This document shows positions 28,249 to 37,214 of a stretch of 48,683 bases of DNA, piece by piece. A program made the position numbers and the translations under genes. Source of the stretch: Candidatus Alangreenwoodia gallinarii. GTDB lineage: Bacteria > Bacillota > Clostridia > Peptostreptococcales > Anaerovoracaceae. The stretch is taken from positions 1 through 48,683 of the forward strand of contig CAJFPD010000031.1 of NCBI GenBank assembly GCA_904398315.1, written 5' to 3'. The number at the start of each line of letters is the position of its first letter. Position 1 is the stretch's first letter. Below the pieces are notes generated by a model. The model did not search any database, was not told where the DNA came from, and saw only the letters and a list, made by a program, of their open reading frames with translations.

Positions 28249-28540
28249 AAAAAATCCCTGCATCCACAATGGATGCAGGGACGGAATGACCGCGGTACCA
28301 CCCTGTTAGCCTTTTCTTTTCCGCACAGAAGTGCGGCCGAAAAGACCTCTTCGGCTCTCTGCCTAACGCGCAGGAACGGATCTGACTACTGACCTCTGCG
28401 CAGACATGTGCAGACTGTTCACCAGACCGGCTCAGGAGTGATCTTCACGACATCCTCACCTGCAGGCTCTCACCTCATCCTGCTTCTCTGTAAGGCTGAA
28501 ATGGCGCTACTCTCTCCGTCACAGCTTTTTATCATACTGT
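28249..28540 (-). promoter_or_regulatory. T-box leader of ileS
   Basis: Minus strand AGGGTGGTACCGCGG (28290-28304), GAGAGAGTA motif, specifier GAAG-ATC-ACT (Ile), terminator CCCTGCATCC/GGATGCAGGG + T7. Confidence 0.95.
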
Positions 28541-28599
28541 AATTATACTTTATTCTAACCGAAACGGCTGAAAAGTCAACCGAAAATATCGGTATCTCC

Positions 28600-29442
28600 T
28601 CACTCAAATCTGGCTTCCAGATCATCCGCCAGACCATCCAGCCAGTCACCTTCAAACAGCTCTATCATGCCGGCATCCACAGCAGCGGACAGTTTCGGAT
28701 CCACCGGAATCCGTGCTATACGGCTGATTCCGAATTTTTCCGCTGTCTCTTCGATATGGCTCTCTCCGAAAATGCTGTGCTTTGCACCGCAGTCCGGGCA
28801 CTGATAGTACGACATATTCTCCACAATGCCTAAAACGGGTATCTTCATCATCTCCGCCATCTTTACAGCTTTTTCCACAATCATGGAGACGAGCTCCTGC
28901 GGAGATGTCACTACGATGATGCCTTTTACCGGCAGTGACTGAAATACGGTGAGCGGAACGTCTCCGGTTCCCGGAGGCATATCGACGAACATATAGTCGA
29001 CATCTTTCCAGATCACATCTGTCCAGAACTGCTTTACCGCCCCTGCGATGACCGGACCTCTCCACACGACAGGATCCGTTTCGTCATCCAGGAGAAGATT
29101 TACCGACATCAGCTGGATGCCTGTCTTCGTATTGACAGGAAAAATCATATCCTCCGTGCCCGAGGCTTTTTCTGTCACCTGAAACGTCTTCGGAATCGAC
29201 GGACCGGTAATGTCCGCATCCAGAACGGCAGTACGCTTTCCTCTCCTCTGCATGATAACCGCCATCAGAGAGGTTACCAGTGATTTTCCGACACCGCCTT
29301 TTCCGCTTACGACAGCGATCACGTTTTTTACGTTTGAAAGCTCGTGAAGCGGTTCGATCATCGATTCCTGCTGTCTTTCCTCACAGCTGCTGTCCGCGCA
29401 GCCCGCGCAGTTGCTGTCACACGATGTGCTCATATTTTCCAC
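28600..29442 (-). CDS. Mrp/NBP35-type Fe-S cluster carrier ATPase
   Basis: IAVVSGKGGVGKSLVTSLMA, VDMPPGTGDVPLTVFQSLP, N-term CAGCADSSC. Confidence 0.94.
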   Translation of the reverse strand: MENMSTSCDSNCAGCADSSCEERQQESMIEPLHELSNVKNVIAVVSGKGGVGKSLVTSLMAVIMQRRGKRTAVLDADITGPSIPKTFQVTEKASGTEDMIFPVNTKTGIQLMSVNLLLDDETDPVVWRGPVIAGAVKQFWTDVIWKDVDYMFVDMPPGTGDVPLTVFQSLPVKGIIVVTSPQELVSMIVEKAVKMAEMMKIPVLGIVENMSYYQCPDCGAKHSIFGESHIEETAEKFGISRIARIPVDPKLSAAVDAGMIELFEGDWLDGLADDLEARFE

Positions 29443-29586
29443 CTCTTATCTCTTTCTCTTCATCTGTTCATCCGCTTTTTCAGAACAGCGAAAAAACTTC
29501 CCGCTGTTCTCCCGGCCTCTGCACCGGCTGAGGAGCTGAAGAACAGATATGATTATACCGCCGTACGCCGTACGGTGTCAATGACA

Positions 29587-30219
29587 TCACAGCTGTTCAA
29601 TCCTGCGCACCACATCATACACGATTCCCGGAGAAAATCCTGCTGACAGAAGGCGCCGTATCAGACGAGCCTTTTCTTTCTCTCTGTACCTGTATCTGGC
29701 GTTCCGGTCGGAACGGATGCTCTCATCCTGCGGTTCAAAATAGTCCAGCGCATCCGTCCCGGGCGGAAGAGTAGATGCCTCCTCCTGCAGCAGACAGATT
29801 TCCCCGTCCTCTCCGATCTCACAGCAGCCGGAAAGGCCGCATATCGACAGAGCTCTGCGCAGACACAGCATACCTTCATCCTCTTCTTCCATCATTTTAT
29901 CAAGAACCTGTTCCGCAGTCAGAGGATCGATTCCCTTTTCCTTCAGTCTGCGGGCCAGGACAAAACGCCCTTTTCCCGCTGAAATTCCGGAACGCACCAG
30001 AAGCTCTGCAAAACGCCGATCATCGAGAAGACCGCATTCCATAAGATCAGAGATCACCTTTTCAATCTCTTCTGCAGAATAAGACTTTCCGGCGAGACGA
30101 CTCCGCATTTCACTGACACTCCTGTCTCTGTAGTCCAGAAGCCGCAGCGCTGCTTCTCTCGCATCCTCCTGTCCGTTTTTCCGCCTGACCTTCCGGCGTT
30201 CTCTCATGTCAGTTTCCAT
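29587..30219 (-). CDS. RecX-like regulatory protein
   Basis: AALRLLDYRDRSVSEMRSRLAGKSYSAEEIEKVISDLMECGLLDDRRFAELLVRSG; start METDMRERRK at 30219 (ORF to 30258). Confidence 0.85.
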   Translation of the reverse strand: METDMRERRKVRRKNGQEDAREAALRLLDYRDRSVSEMRSRLAGKSYSAEEIEKVISDLMECGLLDDRRFAELLVRSGISAGKGRFVLARRLKEKGIDPLTAEQVLDKMMEEEDEGMLCLRRALSICGLSGCCEIGEDGEICLLQEEASTLPPGTDALDYFEPQDESIRSDRNARYRYREKEKARLIRRLLSAGFSPGIVYDVVRRIEQL

Positions 30220-30815
30220 ATTTCCCTCTCTCTGTCCTTCATGCCGGCTCTGCAGCACAGGACGACATACAGATCCTCCGATATATCTGCCGTCAGAAAT
30301 TCCACAGTCGTATCTTCTGCCGTGATTTTTTTTCTGAAATATATCTCTCCGTCGGCACCGGCTGAAACGGTGGAAAAGAAAGACATTCCTCCTGCCAGCC
30401 CCGCTCCGGTATATTTCAGAAAAGCTTCCTTGCGCACCCAGATCTGCAGAAACAGCCGCTCAGCCTTCTCTGCCGGCAGCCGTTCCAGAAGTTCCGCTTC
30501 CTCTGCGGAAAAAAAACGTCTTCCGAGAGATATGGGGTTCCTTACGCGGCGTATCCTCTTTTCCGCGTCGATCCCGACTGCACCGAATTCCGCATCGCCG
30601 ACCGCACAGATCCACCAGTCAGCTGTATGTGTCACGGAAAACTCCACATTTTCCCGTTCCGAAAGAAACGGTTTCCCCGACGGGCTGCGCTTCACACAGA
30701 TATCATCGCAGATCGTCTTTCCCCGTTTCCGTTTCATATAACGGATCAGTGATCTTCTCAGATTTTCTCCGCTCCGTGCCGCTGCATCCGTACCACGGTA
30801 CCAGTAAATATCCAC
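30204..30815 (-). CDS. 4'-phosphopantetheinyl transferase superfamily protein
   Basis: FSVTHTADWWICAVGDAEFGAVGIDAEKRIR and FLQIWVRKEAFLKYTGAGL. Confidence 0.9.
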   Translation of the reverse strand: MDIYWYRGTDAAARSGENLRRSLIRYMKRKRGKTICDDICVKRSPSGKPFLSERENVEFSVTHTADWWICAVGDAEFGAVGIDAEKRIRRVRNPISLGRRFFSAEEAELLERLPAEKAERLFLQIWVRKEAFLKYTGAGLAGGMSFFSTVSAGADGEIYFRKKITAEDTTVEFLTADISEDLYVVLCCRAGMKDREREIWKLT

Positions 30816-30851
30816 GCTGCTTTCACCTCCAACAGATCATCTCCCGTCAGA

Positions 30852-31484
30852 TCAGCAGCAGCAGAAAGGATTACAGCAGGCATTCAGGCAGATATTGGCC
30901 ATGCAGATATCAGAGCATGCATTGCCCGATCCCCTCGGGCCGCCGTACGGTGCACTCCTGTCATCATAGCGGACACCGCCGGAACTCAGATTCTGAGCGA
31001 GATTCCGGTACATCGGATTTCCGGGATCCATCGATGATGCTGTTTTCGCCTGCTCCATGGCGGCGTAATTGTTGCCGAGACCGGCATTGGCCAGCGCGCT
31101 GAGATAATACCACTCCGCCGTTCTGCGCGACATGCCGGACAGAACATTGAGCGCCTCCCGGAAATGACGCGTATTGATATAATTGGCTGCAGCCTGCAGA
31201 TGAAGTGTATATTCGTCTGTACCGCCCGCCTGCTGCCGCCCGGTATATCCGTACGCACCTCCGTACATTCCGCCGGATGATCTGCCGCCGTTTTTCCTTT
31301 CGTCCATAATCTGTTCATATGCCTGCTGAACCTCCGTAAATTTTGCGGCAGCCTGTTCCGCATCAGGCTTATTGATATTGGCGTCAGGATGATATTTTCT
31401 GCACAGCGTTCTGTATGCTTTTTTCACCTCATCATCCGACGCGCTGCGCGGAACGCCGAGCACTCTGTACGGATCAGCCATCAT
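30852..31484 (-). CDS. DnaJ-domain protein with C-terminal Cys-rich tail
   Basis: DPYRVLGVPRSASDDEVKKAYRTLCRKYHPDANI; tail CSDICMANICLNACCNPFCCC; start MMADPYR at 31484 overlaps the upstream gene by 11 nt. Confidence 0.88.
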   Translation of the reverse strand: MMADPYRVLGVPRSASDDEVKKAYRTLCRKYHPDANINKPDAEQAAAKFTEVQQAYEQIMDERKNGGRSSGGMYGGAYGYTGRQQAGGTDEYTLHLQAAANYINTRHFREALNVLSGMSRRTAEWYYLSALANAGLGNNYAAMEQAKTASSMDPGNPMYRNLAQNLSSGGVRYDDRSAPYGGPRGSGNACSDICMANICLNACCNPFCCC

Positions 31485-32343
31485 CGTATTCTGTTCCTTC
31501 CTTTCTTTTCTGTAATGTTCTCTTCCGTACCGCCGCCTCGTACTTCGACCAGACGCCTGCATACAGGATATTTCTCAATATTTCCGCATTTTCAATTACG
31601 GGAAGCCGTTCAAACTGTTCCGAGCATTCTGCGATCATCATCTTCAGGACAGAACCGCAACGCGCATCAAAATCCTCTCTTCCGTAAAAAGGCGCGAAAA
31701 CATTGAAGCGTCCCTTTCCGATATCCTCTCCGATATCATCGTAAGCATCCATCAGATAGATAAATTTTCCGAGATAAAATCCCATATGACGCAGCGTTTC
31801 CTCCCATACATCCTCCCGGAAAGCAAAGATCTCCGATGTGATTTTTCCGAATGTCCCTGCGGTCTCATCCAGAAAACCGGCTCCGCTCTGTCCGCTCTGC
31901 TCCAGTTCAGACAGCTCCCGGAGCGATCTTCGGATATTCTCCGATTTCTGCGGATATCTCCTGCTGATCTTCTTCACTTTCCCGGAGAGCAGCAGCGCTG
32001 CCGCACCCCGTACGATATTTCTGTCATCTTTCCAGTCGTCGAGGCATTTGTAGTAAAACAGAAGAACATTCATATCCGCAGCATAATCCGTAAATTCGTT
32101 CTGCCGCTCTCTGTGCCTGTGAAACGGATGAGCGGCGCACCGCCGGATACACTCCCGTGTTTCCGTATCATAAAGGCCGCTCAAAAGGATGACGAGAAAA
32201 GTCATATCATACCCCAGCGTCATCCTTCCTCTCATCCCGTAACCTTCATACAGTTTCCGGCACAGGCCGCAGTAATAGGAACGATAAATATCGTAATCCC
32301 TGAATTTCATCTCCGGCTTATCGATTGTAATATAACCGAACAT
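31474..32343 (-). CDS. DUF5685-like conserved protein
   Basis: MFGYITIDKPEMKFRDYDIYRSYYCGLCRKLYEGYG..TLGYDMTFLVILLSGLY. Confidence 0.75.
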   Translation of the reverse strand: MFGYITIDKPEMKFRDYDIYRSYYCGLCRKLYEGYGMRGRMTLGYDMTFLVILLSGLYDTETRECIRRCAAHPFHRHRERQNEFTDYAADMNVLLFYYKCLDDWKDDRNIVRGAAALLLSGKVKKISRRYPQKSENIRRSLRELSELEQSGQSGAGFLDETAGTFGKITSEIFAFREDVWEETLRHMGFYLGKFIYLMDAYDDIGEDIGKGRFNVFAPFYGREDFDARCGSVLKMMIAECSEQFERLPVIENAEILRNILYAGVWSKYEAAVRKRTLQKRKEGTEYDDG

Positions 32344-32344
32344 A

Positions 32345-33352
32345 TCAGACGATCAGACCTCTGAGATCATCATCTGCATATTCATAAATTTTGACGCCGT
32401 CATCGTTATAATGCATCCGCACCTTGCCGTTGTGATACAGAAATACCATGTGAGCGTCGGCTTCCCCCGTCGCAAACCATTTCTGCGAAGGAGGAAAACT
32501 CTCCCAGTCCTTTGCATTGATATCCCACGTCATGCGCGCCGCCGCATCCCAGGAATCCATAGGGCCGTTTTCCTTCAGCGTCTGAAGCGCCTCGGCACAG
32601 CGCAGTTCATGATGTTTTCTCAGGCCTGCGATTCTTCCACTGACATCCTGAAGCATATTCCTGTGCCCCACGAAAATAGTCCGGATATCGAGATTTTCCA
32701 CGATGCGAAGGCTTTTTATATACTCTGTAAGAGGATCGTCGAGATAAAGTTCATAGCAGAGATTCGGCGTAATGTCTCCGAGAATCATATCTCCGGCAAA
32801 GAAAATTCCGTTCTCCTCGTCGTACAGACAGGTGTGCCCCGGGGAATGACCGGGGGTGACGATGCAGCGGAAATGATAACCGCCCGCTTCCAGAATCTGA
32901 CCGTCCTGTACATAGGTAAAGTCCACTTCGCTGTCCGGACGCCACATCACTCCGGGATGCGTCGCCAAAGCCTCTTCCTTCGGAAGCTTGAGACCGCCCC
33001 GCCGAAACTCCTCATAGATATGCTCCCAGTATTCATCTTTATGGAGCATATTGACGACTCTTGCTTCGCGTTCCTCGGCATAAGCCGTATTTTTATCCGT
33101 CTTCAGAGAAAAGATCTGGCCGCTGTGATCTGCGTGGAGATGAGTCAGAAAAATATCTGTGCTGTCGAAATCCACATGCAGTTCGTCAAGGGCGGACATC
33201 ATCGCCTCGCGGCATTCCGGACGGTTGAATCCGGTATCGATGATGAGGCTTCTCTCCTTCCCGCGTATCAGATAGGAATTCAACAGCTTCATCGGATTTT
33301 TCGGCAGAGGCACTTCGATTCTGTAGATATTTTTCATCATTTCCGTAACCAT
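32345..33352 (-). CDS. MBL-fold metallohydrolase
   Basis: LIIDTGFN, THLHADHSGQ, VTPGHSPGHTCLYDEENGIFFAGDMIL, FVGH. Confidence 0.93.
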   Translation of the reverse strand: MVTEMMKNIYRIEVPLPKNPMKLLNSYLIRGKERSLIIDTGFNRPECREAMMSALDELHVDFDSTDIFLTHLHADHSGQIFSLKTDKNTAYAEEREARVVNMLHKDEYWEHIYEEFRRGGLKLPKEEALATHPGVMWRPDSEVDFTYVQDGQILEAGGYHFRCIVTPGHSPGHTCLYDEENGIFFAGDMILGDITPNLCYELYLDDPLTEYIKSLRIVENLDIRTIFVGHRNMLQDVSGRIAGLRKHHELRCAEALQTLKENGPMDSWDAAARMTWDINAKDWESFPPSQKWFATGEADAHMVFLYHNGKVRMHYNDDGVKIYEYADDDLRGLIV

Positions 33353-34437
33353 AGCTTTTCTCCTTTATTCACCTTTCTCCTCTTTTTATTTTCTCCATCC
33401 GGCTTTTTTTCCATATCTGAAATTTCCCGCTCCGAAGCCGGAGCCTCCGGTACGTCTTTTGAGGCAGTTTCAGATCTCTGCTCTCCGACACCTTTTTCCG
33501 GCGTCTTCCGGGTAGTTTCCGTCGCCTTTGGTGTTTCGGCGGCAGTTTCCGTATGTATCTCCACATTCCATTCCTCGCTATAGGAATCGATCGGAACATC
33601 GTTTTTCTTGATATGTTTTCCCACGATCTCCGAAACATCGGAAACTGTCATAAAAGCCGATTCATCCGCGCCGCGCACGATTTTCCTCAGTTCCATCAGT
33701 TCCAGCTGCGTAATCACACAGTACAGAATGACCTTCTGACCGCTGATCAGACCTTCTCCCTCAAGCATCGTCACCGTTCTTCCGAGCCTGGAGTAGATGT
33801 CATCTGCGATCTTTCTTCCGTCATTTGTGATGATCATGACAGATTTTGTCTTGCCGAATCCGTTCTCCACGATATCGATAAGCTTTGACGTGATAAAATA
33901 TGCGATCAGACTGTACATCGCTCTGTCCCATCCGAACAGGAAACCGGCCACTCCGTAAATTACGATATTAAAACAGAAAATCGTCTGACCGACGGAAAAC
34001 GACATCTTTTTATTGATCAGAATAGCCACCATCTCCGTTCCGTCGATACAGCCTCCGCAGCGGATTACCAGTCCGACACCGATTCCCAGAATCACACCGC
34101 CGAACACCGTAGCCAGGATCGAATCCTGCGTCGCATTCGTCATCTCCTTGAACTGTTCCAGAAGTACGGAAAAGACGACGATCGCATAAGCATATTTAAT
34201 GATGAAATCTCTTCCGAGCTGAATAAATCCGATGATAAAAAACGGGATGTTTAAAATGACGATGAGAATACTTAATGGAATATCTGTCAGAAAATTGATG
34301 ATCATACCGATTCCGTTAAGGCCTCCGTCCAGAATTCTGAACGGGATCAGAAAATTTTCCAGTGCTGCTGCAGCCAGCGCGGCACCTGCTGTCAGCCCGA
34401 TGACAGAAAAGATCCATTCTTTGATTTTTTCTTTCAT
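33337..34437 (-). CDS. YitT family membrane protein (DUF161/DUF2179) with charged C-terminal extension
   Basis: LIPFRILDGGLNGIGMIINFLTDIPLSILIVILNIPFFIIGF; DUF2179-like C-term; Lys/Glu-rich tail. Confidence 0.9.
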   Translation of the reverse strand: MKEKIKEWIFSVIGLTAGAALAAAALENFLIPFRILDGGLNGIGMIINFLTDIPLSILIVILNIPFFIIGFIQLGRDFIIKYAYAIVVFSVLLEQFKEMTNATQDSILATVFGGVILGIGVGLVIRCGGCIDGTEMVAILINKKMSFSVGQTIFCFNIVIYGVAGFLFGWDRAMYSLIAYFITSKLIDIVENGFGKTKSVMIITNDGRKIADDIYSRLGRTVTMLEGEGLISGQKVILYCVITQLELMELRKIVRGADESAFMTVSDVSEIVGKHIKKNDVPIDSYSEEWNVEIHTETAAETPKATETTRKTPEKGVGEQRSETASKDVPEAPASEREISDMEKKPDGENKKRRKVNKGEKLWLRK

Positions 34438-34679
34438 ACAACCACTCCTTACTAAGAACCCCTGTCGTTTCTTTCCAGAATCCCCCCGATTGCAGAAATA
34501 AAACAGAAAACTCCGACCCGCATCTGCTGTGAGGAGACACTGGTGCAGAACATATATTTGTTTTATTTTATCATGTTTTTATGTCACACCGCTATGCAAT
34601 CCGTGAAATTTCTGTGAATATAATTGTATAAAAAATGCGTATGATATGAACGGAAAGCCGTTTTCTGATCACAGACCGG

Positions 34680-35588
34680 TCAATATGCCGCCTCGATCTG
34701 CTTCGCCCGATAAAACAGAAACTCGTTAGCCGGTACAGGAATACCGTGTTTTTCCGCCAGTTCGATCACAGTCCCGGCAAACATATCCACTTCCGTCTTC
34801 CTTTTCTGCATACTGTCCTGCCGCATGGACGGCACGCTGTCCGGTCTCAGCGTCCTGAGAATATCGATATATTCTTCGATCGTCTCTTCGGTGATTCCTA
34901 TTCCCTCTGCATTGGCTACCGCTTTTACCTCCCGCATGGCAGCAATCATCACATCGTGTGCCTCCCCCGGTTTCAGGCATCCGGCGTAATCCGTCCCGTA
35001 TACCATACAGGTCTGGTTGACCCCGACATTCAGCATAAACTTGCTCCACATTCTCAGCATGATATCCTCTTCCGTGACGTAAGGCATTTCAATCCGGTCA
35101 AAATATGATACGACCTCGCGCAGCAAAGCATCGTTCCGCCCCGCGGGAACGCCGATATGAAGCTTTCCCATCTGCGAAAACGTCAGATCATCGCCGATTT
35201 TTACGGCATCCATTCCCTGTGCCACGGTATAGACGATATTTTCCTCTCCGTAACGTTCCGCGATAATCCTCTCACTGCTGATTCCGTTCATGACAGACAT
35301 GATGACAGTATGGCTTCCGACACAGTTTTTCATCGTATCGAGGGCCGATTCCAGATCATGATATTTTACCGCTACGATGACGAGATCAACAGGCAACGCC
35401 TCCTCCTCCGACTCCAGAGTAAAATCGACAACCTTTCCGTTTACCGTAAATATCTTATCACGATAACGCCGTCTCCTTTCATCGCTCACCACAAATGTTA
35501 CCGCATCGCTCCCCGCATGATCCGCAATATGAGAACCGTACAGGAGTCCCAGCGCTCCCATCCCTATGATCGCTGTTTTTTCTATCAT
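34680..35588 (-). CDS. Ketopantoate reductase family protein (2-dehydropantoate 2-reductase)
   Basis: IGMGALGLLYGSHIA, VIVAVKYHDLESAL, SVMNGISSERII, KFMLNVGVNQTCMVYG; start MIEKTAIIG (ORF to 35657). Confidence 0.9.
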   Translation of the reverse strand: MIEKTAIIGMGALGLLYGSHIADHAGSDAVTFVVSDERRRRYRDKIFTVNGKVVDFTLESEEEALPVDLVIVAVKYHDLESALDTMKNCVGSHTVIMSVMNGISSERIIAERYGEENIVYTVAQGMDAVKIGDDLTFSQMGKLHIGVPAGRNDALLREVVSYFDRIEMPYVTEEDIMLRMWSKFMLNVGVNQTCMVYGTDYAGCLKPGEAHDVMIAAMREVKAVANAEGIGITEETIEEYIDILRTLRPDSVPSMRQDSMQKRKTEVDMFAGTVIELAEKHGIPVPANEFLFYRAKQIEAAY

Positions 35589-35729
35589 GAAATTACCCTT
35601 TCTCCGACAACTGCCGCTCCGCCCGCCTGTGCGGCTTCTCTGCGGCGGCCGGCACATCTCCGATTATTTTTATTATCTCAGAATAACTATACAACACCGG
35701 AGGGAAAATTTCCATTCCTTTCCCTCTGT

Positions 35730-37043
35730 TCACCCTGCATCTCCCTGTGATGTCTGTTCACACGGTTTTTCCGTAAAAAGGCAGACCGTCACGCAGAACA
35801 TGTTATCTTTGCTGTAAAACCGCATACTTCCGTCATATTTCCGTATCGCTCTTTCGACACTTTTCAGACCGAGACCGTGATCTGCCGCATTTTCCTTTGT
35901 CGTCATGAGAGTATCCTCGCCGATGAGGAGTTTTCCTGAATACGTATTGCGGATATCAAAAAGAAAAAATCTTTTGCCCCGATACTCCAGCCGGAATGTG
36001 ATGATCTTCTCGTCCGTTTTTTCCGCCGCTTCTATGGCATTGTCCAGCAGGTTTCCAAGAATGCAGGTGAGGTCAAAATCCTCCAGAAGCAGCCTGTCCG
36101 GAATTCTGACATCATATTCCACATGAATATCTCTTTTCTCCGCCTCTGCAATCTTATAATTCAGAATGCTGTCTGCCACAGCATTTCCCGTCCTGATTCT
36201 CTGTCTGCTGCGGCAGAATACCTCCATCTTTTTCAGATAACTGAGACATTCCTCCGTATGCCCGTGTTCGATGTGATACTGCAGAACCATAAAATGATTG
36301 ATAATATCGTGGCGGAAAATTCTCAGGCTTTCCACAGTGGCAGACATGAGATCCAGCTGTTCGATACTACGGTGTGCCCGCTGCGCCAGCAGTTTCCTTT
36401 CCATTCTTTCATAGCGGAGACAGGCGAAACTTTTATGCAGAAGAAAAACGAGCAGATTGATAAACAGGATACACATCGTTCCCATCATCATCTGAAAGTG
36501 AGAAATCTCTCCTGATATTATGAAAGTCAATATATAAAAGGACAGCGCCGGAGCCGCCAGAAGCAGTATTCCGCGGCTTCGCAGAAGGATTTCCGGGACT
36601 TCCGCGCTCTGATCCAACGCTGTGAGAATACGGACATACGTCAACATCGCCAGCTTTGAAGCGACTTCCTCCCAGACGCAAAGGGAGGATAAAACAGAAG
36701 AAGTTCCGGAGTAAAACAGGATTCTGAATATCCTGTCGAAGCAGAATACCAGCCCGAAAGTATAAATCGTCACGCCTATCCTTTTCGCCGGATTTCCTCT
36801 GCAGCTGAAAATAATCAGACATGCGGAACACAGATATCCTGTCGCGCAGATTGCCGGATTCAGATCCGAAAAACAGGGGATCGTCAGGAAGATGTAGTAA
36901 ACTGCATATCCTGCATTTTCCATCGGAAGTGCTTCCTGATCCCGGTCGAAAAAATAATGTATCATCCTCCGAACGGTCATCACGCTCACGAAATTTGCAA
37001 TGATATAAATGATGTCAGCTGTTGTGAATGCCACCACTGTCAC
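35730..37043 (-). CDS. GHKL-domain sensor histidine kinase (AgrC/citrate-like), orphan
   Basis: N-terminal TM region, FRHDIINHFMVLQYHIEHG, CILGNLLDNAIEAAEK, ADHGLGLKSVERAIRKYDG. Confidence 0.88.
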   Translation of the reverse strand: MTVVAFTTADIIYIIANFVSVMTVRRMIHYFFDRDQEALPMENAGYAVYYIFLTIPCFSDLNPAICATGYLCSACLIIFSCRGNPAKRIGVTIYTFGLVFCFDRIFRILFYSGTSSVLSSLCVWEEVASKLAMLTYVRILTALDQSAEVPEILLRSRGILLLAAPALSFYILTFIISGEISHFQMMMGTMCILFINLLVFLLHKSFACLRYERMERKLLAQRAHRSIEQLDLMSATVESLRIFRHDIINHFMVLQYHIEHGHTEECLSYLKKMEVFCRSRQRIRTGNAVADSILNYKIAEAEKRDIHVEYDVRIPDRLLLEDFDLTCILGNLLDNAIEAAEKTDEKIITFRLEYRGKRFFLFDIRNTYSGKLLIGEDTLMTTKENAADHGLGLKSVERAIRKYDGSMRFYSKDNMFCVTVCLFTEKPCEQTSQGDAG

Positions 37044-37144
37044 TGTCCTTTCTTCACCTCAGATTTCATGCCTCATATTGTTTTTTCAGACTGGTCCGCA
37101 GCAGTCCGCCTCCGGAAACAGAACATCCGCTTCCTCAACAGAAA

Positions 37145-37181
37145 AAGCACTCATGCTCGGTACACCGAGTCACGAGTGCTT
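37145..37181 (-). terminator. Terminator after ppdK
   Basis: AAGCACTC/GAGTGCTT with inner CTCGG/CCGAG; minus T5 tract. Confidence 0.8.
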
Positions 37182-37214
37182 ACTTACAGCTGTGTCCCTT
37201 TAATGTTTTATCGA

